Assembly: GCF_018588885.1 (NCBI RefSeq)
Contig: NZ_JAFFIW010000005.1
Location: 186,001 to 250,000 of the forward strand
From: Mesorhizobium sp. dw_380
GTDB lineage: Bacteria > Pseudomonadota > Alphaproteobacteria > Rhizobiales > Rhizobiaceae
Direction: 5' to 3'
DNA length: 64,000 bases
The notes under the pieces are model-generated. The model made no database searches, was not told where the DNA came from, and saw nothing but the letters and a program-made list of their open reading frames with translations. Shown one piece after another: positions 24,972 through 35,286 of this stretch. Position 1 is the stretch's first letter. Every line of letters begins with the position of its first letter. The position numbers and the translations under genes were made by a program.

Positions 24972-25841
24972 TCAGCCCAGTTCGGCCCAGACCGGCAGGT
25001 GGTCCGAACCAGTTGCTTGCCGGTCTACCCACAGGCGCTTCAGCGAGCGGGCAAGCGACGCGCTGGTGAAGATATAGTCGATGCGCTTGTGGCGGCTGGC
25101 GCTGGTTGGGTCCTTGGGATCGACCCAACTGATGAGATCGTCGCCGGCGACATCGAGGCGCACGGCAGCATCGACGGCGAAGTCGGCGGTCAGCGGCATG
25201 CCGAATTCGTGGTCCGGGCGGCCGGCGAGTTCGACATATTCGGGCGAGCCGGCCAGCATGTTGAAATCGCCCATGGCCACAAAGGCCTCGGGATGCGGCA
25301 GTTCCGGCAGGCCGATCTCGGCGACGCCGGACAAGGCGCCGCCTTCGAGCGCATAATTCAGCAGGCGCCGGCGCAGGAACTGGATCTGGCTGGCACGTTC
25401 GACCGGGCTGCGGTGATCGAGATGGATGGAATAGAAGCGGATGAAACCAAGCGGCGTCTCGATGAGCGCCTCCAGCGCGCCGCGCTGGAAGTTCATCATC
25501 TCGAAGCTGCGGCTGCGCGGCAGAAGCAGGTTGCGCGACAAATGAATGGGCGTCTTCGACAGCACCATATTGCCGAGCTGGAAGGTCGTGGTGATGGCGC
25601 GGCCGTTCTCGATGCGCGAGCCGATATTGGCCTCGAAATTGCTGCCATAGACAGCGAAATGGTCGGGAAGGGCCTCGCCGATCTCGGCGACCATGTCGCG
25701 CCCGCCATTCCTCGGATTGTTGCGGGTGACCTCCTGCAGCGCGATGACGTCGGCACCGCGCACGGCGTCAGTGATGCGCCCGACATCGTAGTGCCCATCA
25801 AGACCGATGCCGTACTGGATGTTGTAGGTTACAAGCCTCAT
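24972..25841 (-). CDS. Endonuclease/exonuclease/phosphatase-family hydrolase
   Basis: 289 residues with the EEP fold. It begins MRLVTYNIQYGIG (catalytic Asn region) and has DVIALQEVTRN (metal-binding Glu), FYSIHLDHRSPVER, FVAMGDFNMLAGSPEY (the GDFN motif) and near the end KRIDYIFTS with TGSDHLPVWAEL (catalytic Asp-His). No signal peptide, so probably cytoplasmic. Could act on nucleic acid or a phosphodiester lipid headgroup; the family alone does not tell. Divergent from obgE. Confidence 0.85.
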   Translation of the reverse strand: MRLVTYNIQYGIGLDGHYDVGRITDAVRGADVIALQEVTRNNPRNGGRDMVAEIGEALPDHFAVYGSNFEANIGSRIENGRAITTTFQLGNMVLSKTPIHLSRNLLLPRSRSFEMMNFQRGALEALIETPLGFIRFYSIHLDHRSPVERASQIQFLRRRLLNYALEGGALSGVAEIGLPELPHPEAFVAMGDFNMLAGSPEYVELAGRPDHEFGMPLTADFAVDAAVRLDVAGDDLISWVDPKDPTSASRHKRIDYIFTSASLARSLKRLWVDRQATGSDHLPVWAELG

Positions 25842-25916
25842 GCCGACATCTCTCCGGCCGACCCCATGCGGCCATCGTCACAAAACGGCCTCGCCCTTCG
25901 CCGCGCCTTGGTTTAG

Positions 25917-27005
<1,089 letters not shown>

Positions 27006-27009
27006 GGCC

Positions 27010-28221
27010 ATGCAGTCGCTCAGGAAATACCGGCGCATCACGGTCAAGATCGGCTCGGCGCTGCTCGTCGACCGCGCAAGCGGCCTGAAGCGCGACTGGC
27101 TGGCCTCGCTCGCCGACGACATCGCGGTGCTCGCCCAGGGCGGCGCCGAGATCCTCGTCGTGTCGTCCGGCGCCATCGCGCTTGGCCGCACCATCCTCGG
27201 CCTCGGCAAGCGTGCCCTGAAGCTCGAGGAGAGCCAGGCGGCTGCCGCCGTCGGGCAGATCGCACTGGCCGGCGCCTGGTCGGATGCGCTGGGCAAGGGC
27301 AGCCTGAGATCGGGCCAGATCCTGCTGACGCTCGGTGACACGGAGGAGCGCCGCCGCTACCTCAATGCCCGCGCGACGATCTCGACACTCCTGAAGATGA
27401 AGGCTGTGCCGGTCATCAACGAGAACGACACGGTCGCCACCTCCGAAATCCGCTATGGCGACAATGACCGGCTGGCCGCGCGTGTGGCGACGATGATGGG
27501 CGCGGACCTTTTGGTGCTGCTCTCCGACATTGACGGGCTCTACACCGCGCCGCCGGCGCGCGACCCGCAAGCCAAATTCATTCCGGTGGTCGACCGCATC
27601 ACGCCTGATATCGAGGCGATGGCGGGGGCGGCCGCATCCGAGCTGTCGCGCGGCGGCATGCGCACCAAGCTCGATGCCGGCAAGATCGCAACCGCCGCCG
27701 GCACTGCGATGATCATCACATCGGGCACGCGGCTGTCGCCGCTGATGGCGATCGAACGTGGCGAGCGCGCCACCTTCTTCCGGCCGAGCGCCAATCCGGT
27801 CAAGGGCTACAAGACCTGGATCGCCGGCCAGCTCGAACCGGCGGGCCGGCTGACGGTCGATGCCGGCGCCGTCGGTGCGCTCACGTCGGGAAAATCACTG
27901 CTGCCGGCTGGCGTCAAGCTGGTCAGCGGCAACTTTTCGCGTGGCGATACGGTGGCGATCCTGTCACCCGAGGGCCGCGAGATCGCACGCGGCCTGGTTG
28001 CCTACGATGCCGCCGATGCCGTAAGGATCGCTGGCCTGAAGACGGCCGAGATCGAAACCGTGCTCGGTTACGAGGCGCGTTCGGCGATGATCCACCGCGA
28101 CGACCTTGTGGTGAGTCATTCCGGTGATCAAGTACGGGCCAGTGACCAAGTACGGGCCAGTGACCAGGTAGGGGCCAGTGACCAGGTACTGGCTGTGGAC
28201 AAGGTATCGAGCGGAGGATGA
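27010..28221 (+). CDS. proB: Glutamate 5-kinase ProB with a repeat-derived C-terminal tail
   Basis: 403 residues; the usual length is about 370-380. The amino-acid kinase domain has [44 protein letters not shown] and [11 protein letters not shown] domain (about 280-370) follows. The last 35 residues are made of a repeated DQVRAS unit encoded by 18-base tandem repeats (28126-28206). ProB phosphorylates glutamate in proline synthesis and the PUA domain takes part in proline feedback. proA follows after three bases. Confidence 0.95.
   Translation: MQSLRKYRRITVKIGSALLVDRASGLKRDWLASLADDIAVLAQGGAEILVVSSGAIALGRTILGLGKRALKLEESQAAAAVGQIALAGAWSDALGKGSLRSGQILLTLGDTEERRRYLNARATISTLLKMKAVPVINENDTVATSEIRYGDNDRLAARVATMMGADLLVLLSDIDGLYTAPPARDPQAKFIPVVDRITPDIEAMAGAAASELSRGGMRTKLDAGKIATAAGTAMIITSGTRLSPLMAIERGERATFFRPSANPVKGYKTWIAGQLEPAGRLTVDAGAVGALTSGKSLLPAGVKLVSGNFSRGDTVAILSPEGREIARGLVAYDAADAVRIAGLKTAEIETVLGYEARSAMIHRDDLVVSHSGDQVRASDQVRASDQVGASDQVLAVDKVSSGG
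28126..28206 (+). repeat. Tandem 18-base repeats inside the 3' end of proB
   Basis: Four complete units and one half unit of GAYCAAGTACGGGCCAGT-like sequence start at 28126, 28144, 28162, 28180 and 28198. The first two differ by a single base; later ones are more diverged. The unit length is a multiple of three, so changes in copy number keep frame. Confidence 0.9.
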
Positions 28222-28224
28222 GCC

Positions 28225-29511
28225 ATGCTGAAGCTGCATGAAAAATCCGGAGACGACACAGTGGCGCTGATGGCCGATATCGGCCGCCGCGCCCGCGCAG
28301 CCGCCCGACCGCTGGCCATCGCCACCACCGCCGCCAAGAATGCCGGACTTGTCGCCATGGCGCAGGCAATCCTCGCCCGGGAGCAGGACATTCTCGACGC
28401 CAACGCCATCGACATCTCGAATGGCGGGGAAGCAGGGCTTTCCGCAGCCTCCATGGACCGGTTGAAACTCAATCCGGCGCGCATCCGAGCCATGGCCGAC
28501 GGCATCCGCGAGATCGCGGAGCTCGGCGATCCGGTCGGCGACGTGATCGCCTCTTGGCAGCGGCCGAACGGCCTGCGGATCGAGCGTGTGCGCACGCCGC
28601 TTGGCGTCGTCGGCGTCATCTACGAAAGCCGACCAAACGTGACGGCGGATGCCGGCGCGCTCTGCCTCAAGGCTGGCAATCCGGTGATCCTGCGCGGCGG
28701 TTCGGATTCGCTGAATTCGTCATCCGCCATCCATGCCTGCCTGGTCGAAGGCCTGAAGGCCGCCGGCCTGCCGCAAGACGCCATCCAACTGGTGCCGACC
28801 ACCGACCGCGCCGCCGTCGGCGAGATGCTGAAGGGGCTTGACGGCACGCTCGACGTCATCATCCCACGCGGCGGCAAAAGCCTCGTCGGGCGGGTGCAGA
28901 ACGAGGCGCGCGTACCGGTCTTTGCTCATCTCGAAGGCATCTGCCATCTCTACATCGACCGCTCCGCAGACCTCGATATGGCGGTCAGGATCGCGGTCAA
29001 CGCCAAGATGCGGCGCACCGGCGTTTGCGGCGCTGCCGAAACGCTGCTGGTCGACCGTGCGGTGGCGTCCACCCATCTGCTGCCGATCCTCGACGCGCTG
29101 CGCGCCGCCGGCTGCGAGATCCATGCCGATGCCGAGGTGCTGAAAGTGTTTTCCGACGCCAAGCCGGCGACCGATGCCGACTGGGTGACCGAATATCTCG
29201 ACGCCGTCATCGCGGTGAAGCTGGTCGACGGCGTCAGCGGCGCGATCGACCACATCGAGACGTTCTCCTCGCATCACACCGAGGCGATCATTGCCGAGGA
29301 TGTGCAAGCGGTGGAGCGGTTCTTCAACGAGATCGATTCGGCGATCCTGCTGCACAATGCCTCGACGCAGTTCGCCGATGGCGGCGAGTTCGGCATGGGC
29401 GCCGAGATCGGCATCGCCACCGGCAAGATGCATGCGCGCGGCCCGGTCGGCGTCGAGCAGCTGACCTCCTTCAAATACCGCGTGCGCGGGTCGGGACAGG
29501 TGAGGCCTTGA
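28225..29511 (+). CDS. proA: Gamma-glutamyl phosphate reductase ProA
   Basis: 428 residues, the normal length. Aldehyde-dehydrogenase-like fold: [17 protein letters not shown] (cofactor region), [16 protein letters not shown] and [16 protein letters not shown]. The catalytic cysteine lies in [18 protein letters not shown] (about residue 268), and the conserved [20 protein letters not shown] is present. It reduces gamma-glutamyl phosphate to glutamate semialdehyde with NADPH. Third gene of obgE-proB-proA; a mosaic palindromic repeat follows. Confidence 0.96.
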   Translation: MLKLHEKSGDDTVALMADIGRRARAAARPLAIATTAAKNAGLVAMAQAILAREQDILDANAIDISNGGEAGLSAASMDRLKLNPARIRAMADGIREIAELGDPVGDVIASWQRPNGLRIERVRTPLGVVGVIYESRPNVTADAGALCLKAGNPVILRGGSDSLNSSSAIHACLVEGLKAAGLPQDAIQLVPTTDRAAVGEMLKGLDGTLDVIIPRGGKSLVGRVQNEARVPVFAHLEGICHLYIDRSADLDMAVRIAVNAKMRRTGVCGAAETLLVDRAVASTHLLPILDALRAAGCEIHADAEVLKVFSDAKPATDADWVTEYLDAVIAVKLVDGVSGAIDHIETFSSHHTEAIIAEDVQAVERFFNEIDSAILLHNASTQFADGGEFGMGAEIGIATGKMHARGPVGVEQLTSFKYRVRGSGQVRP

Positions 29512-29546
29512 CGCTTTTCGTTCCCAGAGCCTGAGGGCCTTGCGCG

Positions 29547-29710
29547 CGCCGACCCCCCTCTGCCCTGCCGGGCATCTCCCCCTCAAGGGGGGAGATCGGC
29601 TGTTGTTTTTGATTTCGCCAATTGTTGGCGCTGCAGAATTTCTGTCGTCGATGAAGCTGCCAATCTCCCCCCTTGAGGGGGAGATGTCCGGCAGGACAGA
29701 GGGGGGCGCC
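29547..29710. repeat. RIME-like palindromic intergenic repeat between proA and nadD
   Basis: Arms at 29547-29596 and 29663-29710 are nearly complementary (CCCCCTCAAGGGGGGAGAT against ATCTCCCCCCTTGAGGGGG), including GCGCC at both outer ends. About 66 bases lie between. The outer part (GTCCGGCAGGACAGAGGGGG) recurs at 45001-45022, so it is a dispersed family like the rhizobial intergenic mosaic elements. It ends eight bases before the nadD start and may supply its leader. Confidence 0.85.
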
Positions 29711-29717
29711 TAGCACC

Positions 29718-30350
29718 ATGCTGTCGTCGTCCCAGCCCCCTGTCCCCTCCTGCTATCTCAAAATGCCGCATGCCGAAAAAGGCCTGGCCGTCGGCCTGTT
29801 CGGCGGCTCGTTCAACCCGCCGCATGCCGGCCATGCGCTGGTCGCCGAAATCGCGCTCAGGCGCTTGGCGGTCGACCAGCTGTGGTGGATGGTGACGCCG
29901 GGCAATCCGCTGAAGAGCGCCGGGGAATTGGCGCCGCTGGCCGAGCGGTTGCAGCTGTCGGAACGGATCGCCAAGAACCCGAAGATCAAGGTCACCGCCT
30001 TCGAGGCGGCGCATCATGTGCGCTACACCGCCGACACGCTGGCGCTGGTCAAGGCGCGCAATCCCGGCGTCGATTTCGTCTGGATCATGGGCGCCGACTC
30101 GCTGCGCGACTTCCATCACTGGCAGCGCTGGCGCGAGATCGTGCTGACCTTCCCGATCGCGGTCATCGACCGTCCGGGTGCGACGCTGTCGTTCCTGTCG
30201 TCGGTCGTCGCCAAGACCTTCGACTATGCCCGTATCGACGAAGGCGACGCGCCGCTGCTCGCGCGCATGAAGGCACCGGCCTGGACCTTCATCCACGGTC
30301 CACGCTCGTCGCTATCATCGACCGCGATCCGCAAGAAGGCAAAGGGATAG
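29718..30350 (+). CDS. nadD: Nicotinate-nucleotide adenylyltransferase NadD
   Basis: 210 residues from the ATG at 29718; an alternative start at 29763 gives a more usual N-terminus. The nucleotidyltransferase motif GLFGGSFNPPHAGH (HxGH) is followed by QLWWMVTPGNPLK, WIMGADSLRDFHHW and the late SSLSSTAIRKK (the SSTxIR motif). It adenylates nicotinate mononucleotide in NAD synthesis. In many bacteria nadD is followed at once by rsfS and rlmH; here two other genes intervene. Confidence 0.95.
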   Translation: MLSSSQPPVPSCYLKMPHAEKGLAVGLFGGSFNPPHAGHALVAEIALRRLAVDQLWWMVTPGNPLKSAGELAPLAERLQLSERIAKNPKIKVTAFEAAHHVRYTADTLALVKARNPGVDFVWIMGADSLRDFHHWQRWREIVLTFPIAVIDRPGATLSFLSSVVAKTFDYARIDEGDAPLLARMKAPAWTFIHGPRSSLSSTAIRKKAKG

Positions 30351-30451
30351 CAGCCCTCGCACGGGAGAAGGAAAGAACCAGCGTTTCGGCCGCGCGGCCA
30401 TGTCGTTTTTACAGCGGCCTTCGCCCAGCCGATCGGCGATGCTGATCGGAC

Positions 30452-31750
30452 ATGGCAATTCAAACCAAGCACCAACCCGCAGTCGATCCGGAACAGGGCA
30501 GCGCGCCCACGCCGCTGATCGCGATTGCCAGCGTCATCGTGTCGATGGCGCTGATCGCCATCGGCAATGGGCTGATGTTCGCCTATATCCCGGTCAGGCT
30601 CGGCGTCGAAGGCTTCGATCCGACCTGGGCCGGGCTGATCGTCACCGGCCTGTCGGCCGGCGGCCTCGCCGGCTGCATCCTCACCGGGCCGCTGGTGCGC
30701 AGGGTCGGCCATGCCCGCGCTTTCATGGTGCTGTCGGCGCTGATCGCATTGTCCAATGCGGCAATAGGCGCTGGGCCGCATCCTTTGCCGTGGATCGGGG
30801 CGCGCGCGCTCTACGGTTTTGCCATATGCGGCCTGTTCATCGTGGCGCAGAGCTGGCTGAACGACGCCATCGCCAACGCCATACGCGGCCGGGTGATGGC
30901 CTTCTTCTACGTCGCCTATGTCGCCGGGCTCGGCGTCGGCTATGCGGCGCTGGCGCTGGTCGACATCAAAGCGGCGGATGCGCCGTTGATCGGCATCGTC
31001 TTCACCGCCCTGTCGATCCTTCCTGTCGGGATGACGCGGCTGGCGCAGCCGCCGGCGCCACAGGCGGCCTCGGTGGCGCTGCGCCGGGCCTGGCGGATTT
31101 CGCCGGTCGGCGTTGCCGGCATGCTGGCAGTCGGCGGCCTGTCGATGTCGATTTCCGGTTTCGCGCCGATCCACGCCACGGCCAAGGGCTACAGCCAGGC
31201 CGATGTGGCGCTGCTGCTTTCGGTGATGCCGCTCGGCACGCTGATCCTGCAGCTTCCGTTCGGCTGGATTTCCGACCGCACCGATCGCCGCTACGTGCTG
31301 ATCGGGGCATCCGCGCTTGCCGCGGCGGCCGGCATGTTGGCGCTCGGTTTCGACGGCGGTGCGTTGGCGTTGCTGCTGGTGATTTATGTCTTGTGGGACG
31401 GCGCGTCGGAATCGATCTATTCGCTGTCGAGCGCGCATGCCGCCGACCGTGCCGGCAAGGACGACATGGTGGCGCTGTCCAGTTCGCTTCTGTTTGCCTG
31501 GTCGCTAGCCGGCTTCATCGTACCGGGCATCGTGACCGCGCTGTCGGCCGCCTTCGGCACGCAGGCCTTCATCTATGTGGCCATCGTCATTGCCTGTGTC
31601 TTCTGCCTGTTCGTGCTGTTGCGGGTGTTCACCACGCAAGCTGTGCCGGCCACTGAAACCGGCAGCTTCGCACCGATGACAGCGCAGGCGCCGCTGCCGG
31701 TGGAACTCGCCTATGCGCCGGATGAACAGGACTGGCGCCGAGCCGATTGA
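30452..31750 (+). CDS. Major facilitator superfamily transporter
   Basis: 432 residues, about twelve predicted membrane helices in two halves, with the inter-helix motif FGWISDRTDRRYVL (the D-R-x-x-R/K loop) in the second half and a soluble C-terminal tail of about 45 residues. It resembles YcaD-type MFS carriers. Substrate unknown. It sits between nadD and the convergent MscS gene, and the two stop codons are directly adjacent (31748-31750 and 31751-31753). Confidence 0.85.
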   Translation: MAIQTKHQPAVDPEQGSAPTPLIAIASVIVSMALIAIGNGLMFAYIPVRLGVEGFDPTWAGLIVTGLSAGGLAGCILTGPLVRRVGHARAFMVLSALIALSNAAIGAGPHPLPWIGARALYGFAICGLFIVAQSWLNDAIANAIRGRVMAFFYVAYVAGLGVGYAALALVDIKAADAPLIGIVFTALSILPVGMTRLAQPPAPQAASVALRRAWRISPVGVAGMLAVGGLSMSISGFAPIHATAKGYSQADVALLLSVMPLGTLILQLPFGWISDRTDRRYVLIGASALAAAAGMLALGFDGGALALLLVIYVLWDGASESIYSLSSAHAADRAGKDDMVALSSSLLFAWSLAGFIVPGIVTALSAAFGTQAFIYVAIVIACVFCLFVLLRVFTTQAVPATETGSFAPMTAQAPLPVELAYAPDEQDWRRAD

Positions 31751-32602
31751 TTATTGCCGGCGGGCTTCCGGCGCCGGTGCTTCCGGCGGCGGCAGCGGGA
31801 TCGAAATGCCTTCGCTATCGAATTCCTGCTTGGCGCGCTTGGTGAGATCGGTCTGGGTGGCGAAGAAATCCGCTGATGATGTCCAGTAGCGCAAGGCGAT
31901 CGAGACGGTGCTGTCGCCCAGTGCCGCAACGAAGGCGATCGGCGCCGGCTGGCGCTTGATGCGACGCTCAGTGGCGGCGATGGCCAGCAATGCCTTCTGG
32001 GCGCGATCGATGTCGTTCCACGAGCCGATGCTCAGCGTGATATCGGCGCGACGGACGCCGTTGCGGGTAAAATTGCGCACCGGCTGGTTCCACAGCGTCG
32101 AATTGGGCGCCAGGATGTAGACGCCGTCGGCAGTCCTGAGCTTCGTGGCGAAGAGGCCGATTTCCTCGATCGAGCCGGCAATGGTGCCGACCTCGACGGA
32201 TTCGCCGATGCGGAACGGCCGCAGCGCCAAGAGCATGATGCCGGCCGCAATGTTCTGCAGCGTGCCTTGCAGGGCCAGGCCGATGGCAAGGCCGATGGCG
32301 CCGATCGCGGCGATGATCGAGGCGGTCTGCACGCCGAACTGGCCGAGCACCATGATGACGACGAGGATCAGGATGGCATAGCGGACGATCTTGGAAAGGA
32401 AATGCCGCAACGTCTGGTCAAAGCCATGGATATGGCCGAGGCCGGCGAAGATCGAACGTTCGGCGAGGCCGGCGACGATGTAGCCGACCACCAGAAGGAT
32501 GACGGCACCGACCGCGGAAAAGGAATAGGAGACGATCAGCGTACTGAGCTGCGCCAGACCTGCCTGGACGGTGAGAAGCGTGTTTTGCGGATCGATCGGC
32601 AT
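31751..32602 (-). CDS. MscS-family small-conductance mechanosensitive channel
   Basis: 283 residues. Three membrane helices (about 20-45, 65-90, 95-125); the third is the Gly/Ala-rich pore helix (AIGAIGLAIGLALQGTLQN), typical of MscS. The beta domain has FRIGESVEVGTIAGSIEEIGLF, and VYILAPNSTLWNQPVRNFTRN follows. It opens under membrane tension to release solutes after osmotic downshock. No large extra domains. Convergent with the MFS gene, without overlap. Confidence 0.92.
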   Translation of the reverse strand: MPIDPQNTLLTVQAGLAQLSTLIVSYSFSAVGAVILLVVGYIVAGLAERSIFAGLGHIHGFDQTLRHFLSKIVRYAILILVVIMVLGQFGVQTASIIAAIGAIGLAIGLALQGTLQNIAAGIMLLALRPFRIGESVEVGTIAGSIEEIGLFATKLRTADGVYILAPNSTLWNQPVRNFTRNGVRRADITLSIGSWNDIDRAQKALLAIAATERRIKRQPAPIAFVAALGDSTVSIALRYWTSSADFFATQTDLTKRAKQEFDSEGISIPLPPPEAPAPEARRQ

Positions 32603-32780
32603 GGCGGGATTCCGGTTGGTCGATCAGCCGATAACCGCCGGGGGATAGCTGGGTTCCGATCTTTTTGCCTCTCGCGTGGAACATCCGGACAATGGGCGAG
32701 TTCGCCTGAATTGGGGCTCCGTCTTGAAACTGCAACGGAACTCTGCCTATCTAAGTGGTGTCACCTGCTTTTGGGGTGAT

Positions 32781-33221
32781 TTGGTTGTTCTTGCTGCGAA
32801 AGGAAATACACTGAGAACAGCACTGCGGAAGAAGGCCGACATCGTGCCTTCGCCGGCCGGGATCAGCGTAAACGACGCCGTGTCCCGCGCCATCAACACA
32901 GTCCTTGCCAGTCTGGAAGACTCCAAGGCCGAAAACATCGTCTCAATCGACATTCAGGGGAAATCGAGCCTCGGCGACTACATGGTCGTCGCATCGGGCC
33001 GATCGCACCGTCATGTCTCGGCTGTCGCCGATCACCTCCTCAAGGCGCTCAAGGATGCCGGCCTCGGCTCGGCGCGCGTCGAGGGGCTGTCCGGCGCCGA
33101 CTGGGTCCTGATCGATTCGGGCGACATCATCGTCCATGTCTTCCGTCCCGAGGTCCGCGAATTCTACAATCTCGAAAAGATGTGGCAGGCGCCGGATCTC
33201 GAGGAAGAGACCCTTCATTAA
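32781..33221 (+). CDS. rsfS: Ribosomal silencing factor RsfS
   Basis: About 146 residues from a TTG at 32781. No ATG lies near the expected start: candidates are TTG 32781 (GGGGTG a few bases upstream) or CTG 32811 (AAAGGA about seven bases upstream), and an ATG at 32676 seems too early. The RsfS domain is complete: LEDSKAENIVSIDIQGKSSL, DYMVVASGRSHRHV, SGADWVLIDSGDIIVHVFR and REFYNLEKMW. It binds L14 and blocks subunit joining in starvation. rlmH follows, as usual. Confidence 0.9.
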   Translation: MVVLAAKGNTLRTALRKKADIVPSPAGISVNDAVSRAINTVLASLEDSKAENIVSIDIQGKSSLGDYMVVASGRSHRHVSAVADHLLKALKDAGLGSARVEGLSGADWVLIDSGDIIVHVFRPEVREFYNLEKMWQAPDLEEETLH

Positions 33222-33293
33222 GCTGCTCCGCGTCGTTGCCCAGAATCGGATTTCGCCTTTGGGTGACACGCTCTAACGGCTTATAGAGGCGGG

Positions 33294-33776
33294 ATGAAGA
33301 TTTCAGTTCATGCCGTGGGCCGAATGAAAGCCGGCCCCGAGCGGGAGTTGGCCGACCGCTATTTCGAGCGCTTCGCCAGGAGCGGGCCCGCGGTCGGCCT
33401 CGAATTCGCCGGGGTCACCGAAATCGTGGAGAGCCGCGCGCAAAGCGCTGCTGAGCGCCAGCGTGACGAAGCTTCAAGGTTGCAGGCGCAGCTGCAGCCG
33501 GGCACGGCGCTGATCCTGCTCGATGAACGCGGCAAGAGCCTTTCCTCGCAGGATTTGGCCAGCCGCATCGGACAGTTGCGCGACGGCGGCCGCAAGGCGC
33601 TGGTTCTGGCCATAGGCGGCGCCGACGGCCACGATCCGCCGCTGCGCGACCAGGCTGAGCTGGTGGTGTCGTTCGGTGCGCTCACCTGGCCGCACCAGCT
33701 GGTGCGGGTGATGCTGGGGGAACAGCTCTACAGGGTGGCGACGATCCTGTCCGGCCATCCGTATCACCGGTCCTGA
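33294..33776 (+). CDS. rlmH: 23S rRNA (pseudouridine1915-N3)-methyltransferase RlmH
   Basis: 160 residues, a SPOUT-class methyltransferase of standard length. It begins MKISVHAVGRMKAGPE and has ALILLDERGKSLSSQDLA. The SAM-binding knot is VLAIGGADGHDPPL with the C-terminal HQLVRVMLGEQLYRVATIL and the terminal HPYHR. It methylates pseudouridine 1915 in helix 69 of 23S rRNA. Downstream of rsfS by 72 bases. Confidence 0.96.
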   Translation: MKISVHAVGRMKAGPERELADRYFERFARSGPAVGLEFAGVTEIVESRAQSAAERQRDEASRLQAQLQPGTALILLDERGKSLSSQDLASRIGQLRDGGRKALVLAIGGADGHDPPLRDQAELVVSFGALTWPHQLVRVMLGEQLYRVATILSGHPYHRS

Positions 33777-33941
33777 AAGCCGCCGGGTCACACCGAATTC
33801 CGCCCCAATGCCGCGCAAGATCGCGTTGAGGGATTGCTTTTTGTGCATGCCGTTGTTCCGGAACCACCGCGCAGTTTTGGGCGACATGGGTTAACATGGT
33901 TGATGGTTCGTTAACGAAGCCGCAGATAGAATCGATGGCGA

Positions 33942-35285
33942 ATGTCTGAAGGCTGGAAATCGACACCGGGCTCATCGACAGGGGGCTCCTGGCGCGCGCG
34001 CTGCGGCATCGCGGCGGCGGCGTTTGCCCTGTCGTTGCATGGGGCATGGGCCGAGAACACGCTCGACATGGCTCCCGATCCAGACCAGAGCCGCGCCGAA
34101 TATGAACGCGTTTCCAAGGAAATAACGCTGTCGTCGGAACGGCTGGCGAAGCTCGCCGCCGATATCGCCGCGGTCAAGAAGGACCACGCCTCGATCACGG
34201 CCGCGCTGATACAGTCGGCGATGACCGAGCAGAAGCTTGGCCAGGACATCGAGGACATCGGCGCCAAGCTGGAGGGGCTGAAAGCCCAGCAACAGAAGAT
34301 CCGCGCCTCGCTTGCGGCGCGGCGCGACGTGCTGGCCGAAGTGTTGGGCGCGCTGCAGCGCATGGGGCTCAATCCGCCGCCGGCGATCCTGGTCAAGCCG
34401 GAGGATGCGCTGTCCTCGGTGCGCAGCGCCATCCTGCTCGGCGCCGTGGTGCCGGAGCTGCGCCAGCAGACCGATAGCCTGCTGGCCGACCTCAAGGAGC
34501 AGACCCGCGTGACGGCCTCGATCGAAGCCGAACGGGCGCGGCTGACAGCGGCGGTCGGCGACCAGACGGCGGAAAAGAAGCGGCTCGGCATGCTGCTGGA
34601 GGCCAAACAGAAGCTCGAGGCCGATACGAAGGCGCAGATGGCGGCCGAACAGCAGAAATCCGAGGCGCTTGCGGCCAAGGCCAGCAGCCTGAAGGACCTG
34701 ATCGCGTCGCTCGAGGCACAGGCCGACAAGACCCGCAAGGCCGCGGATGCCGCGAAGGCAACCAGTGCCGACCAGCCGAGTGACGACAAGACGGCATCGC
34801 TGGCGGCACTGCCGGTTCCTGAAGGCAACCGGCTCACCGCGTCAGCACCGTTTTCGGCACTGCAGGGGCAGATCGCGCTGCCGGTCACCGGCCGCATCAA
34901 GCGCCGGTTCGGCGCCGATGACGGTAGTGGCGCGGTGATGCTTGGCGACATGCTTGCGACACAATCGGGAGCCATCGTTACCGCACCGGCGGATGGGAAT
35001 GTGCTTTATGCGGGGCCGTTTCGCTCCTATGGTCAGCTCTTGATCCTCAATGCCGGCGACGGTTATCATGTCGTTCTGGCGGGGATGAGCAGAATCAGCG
35101 TCGTGACTGGCCAGTCGGTGCTCGCAGGAGAGCCGGTCGGCGCGATGGGAGAGGCCCGGGTGGCAAGCACCTCGGTTTCGAAGAATGGAAATGCCACGCC
35201 GGAGCTCTATGTAGAGTTCCGCAAGGATGGAAAACCCGTCGATCCGGCCCCATGGTGGGCGGACCGTTTTTCTGGAAGGACGTGA
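33942..35285 (+). CDS. EnvC-like murein hydrolase activator with degenerate LytM domain
   Basis: 447 residues. An N-terminal signal sequence (ending about GAWAEN) is followed by long coiled-coil stretches (about 50-290, many heptads) and a C-terminal LytM/M23 domain (about 310-440). The domain keeps the fold signatures (TAPADGNVLYAGPFRSYGQ, NAGDGYHVVLAGM, FRKDGKPVDPAPWW). Where active M23 enzymes have LHFE the sequence reads ELYVEF, without His. Loss of the zinc ligands is the mark of EnvC-type activators of amidases in cell separation. ctpA follows with its start two bases after the stop. Confidence 0.88.
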   Translation: MSEGWKSTPGSSTGGSWRARCGIAAAAFALSLHGAWAENTLDMAPDPDQSRAEYERVSKEITLSSERLAKLAADIAAVKKDHASITAALIQSAMTEQKLGQDIEDIGAKLEGLKAQQQKIRASLAARRDVLAEVLGALQRMGLNPPPAILVKPEDALSSVRSAILLGAVVPELRQQTDSLLADLKEQTRVTASIEAERARLTAAVGDQTAEKKRLGMLLEAKQKLEADTKAQMAAEQQKSEALAAKASSLKDLIASLEAQADKTRKAADAAKATSADQPSDDKTASLAALPVPEGNRLTASAPFSALQGQIALPVTGRIKRRFGADDGSGAVMLGDMLATQSGAIVTAPADGNVLYAGPFRSYGQLLILNAGDGYHVVLAGMSRISVVTGQSVLAGEPVGAMGEARVASTSVSKNGNATPELYVEFRKDGKPVDPAPWWADRFSGRT

Positions 35286-35286
35286 A

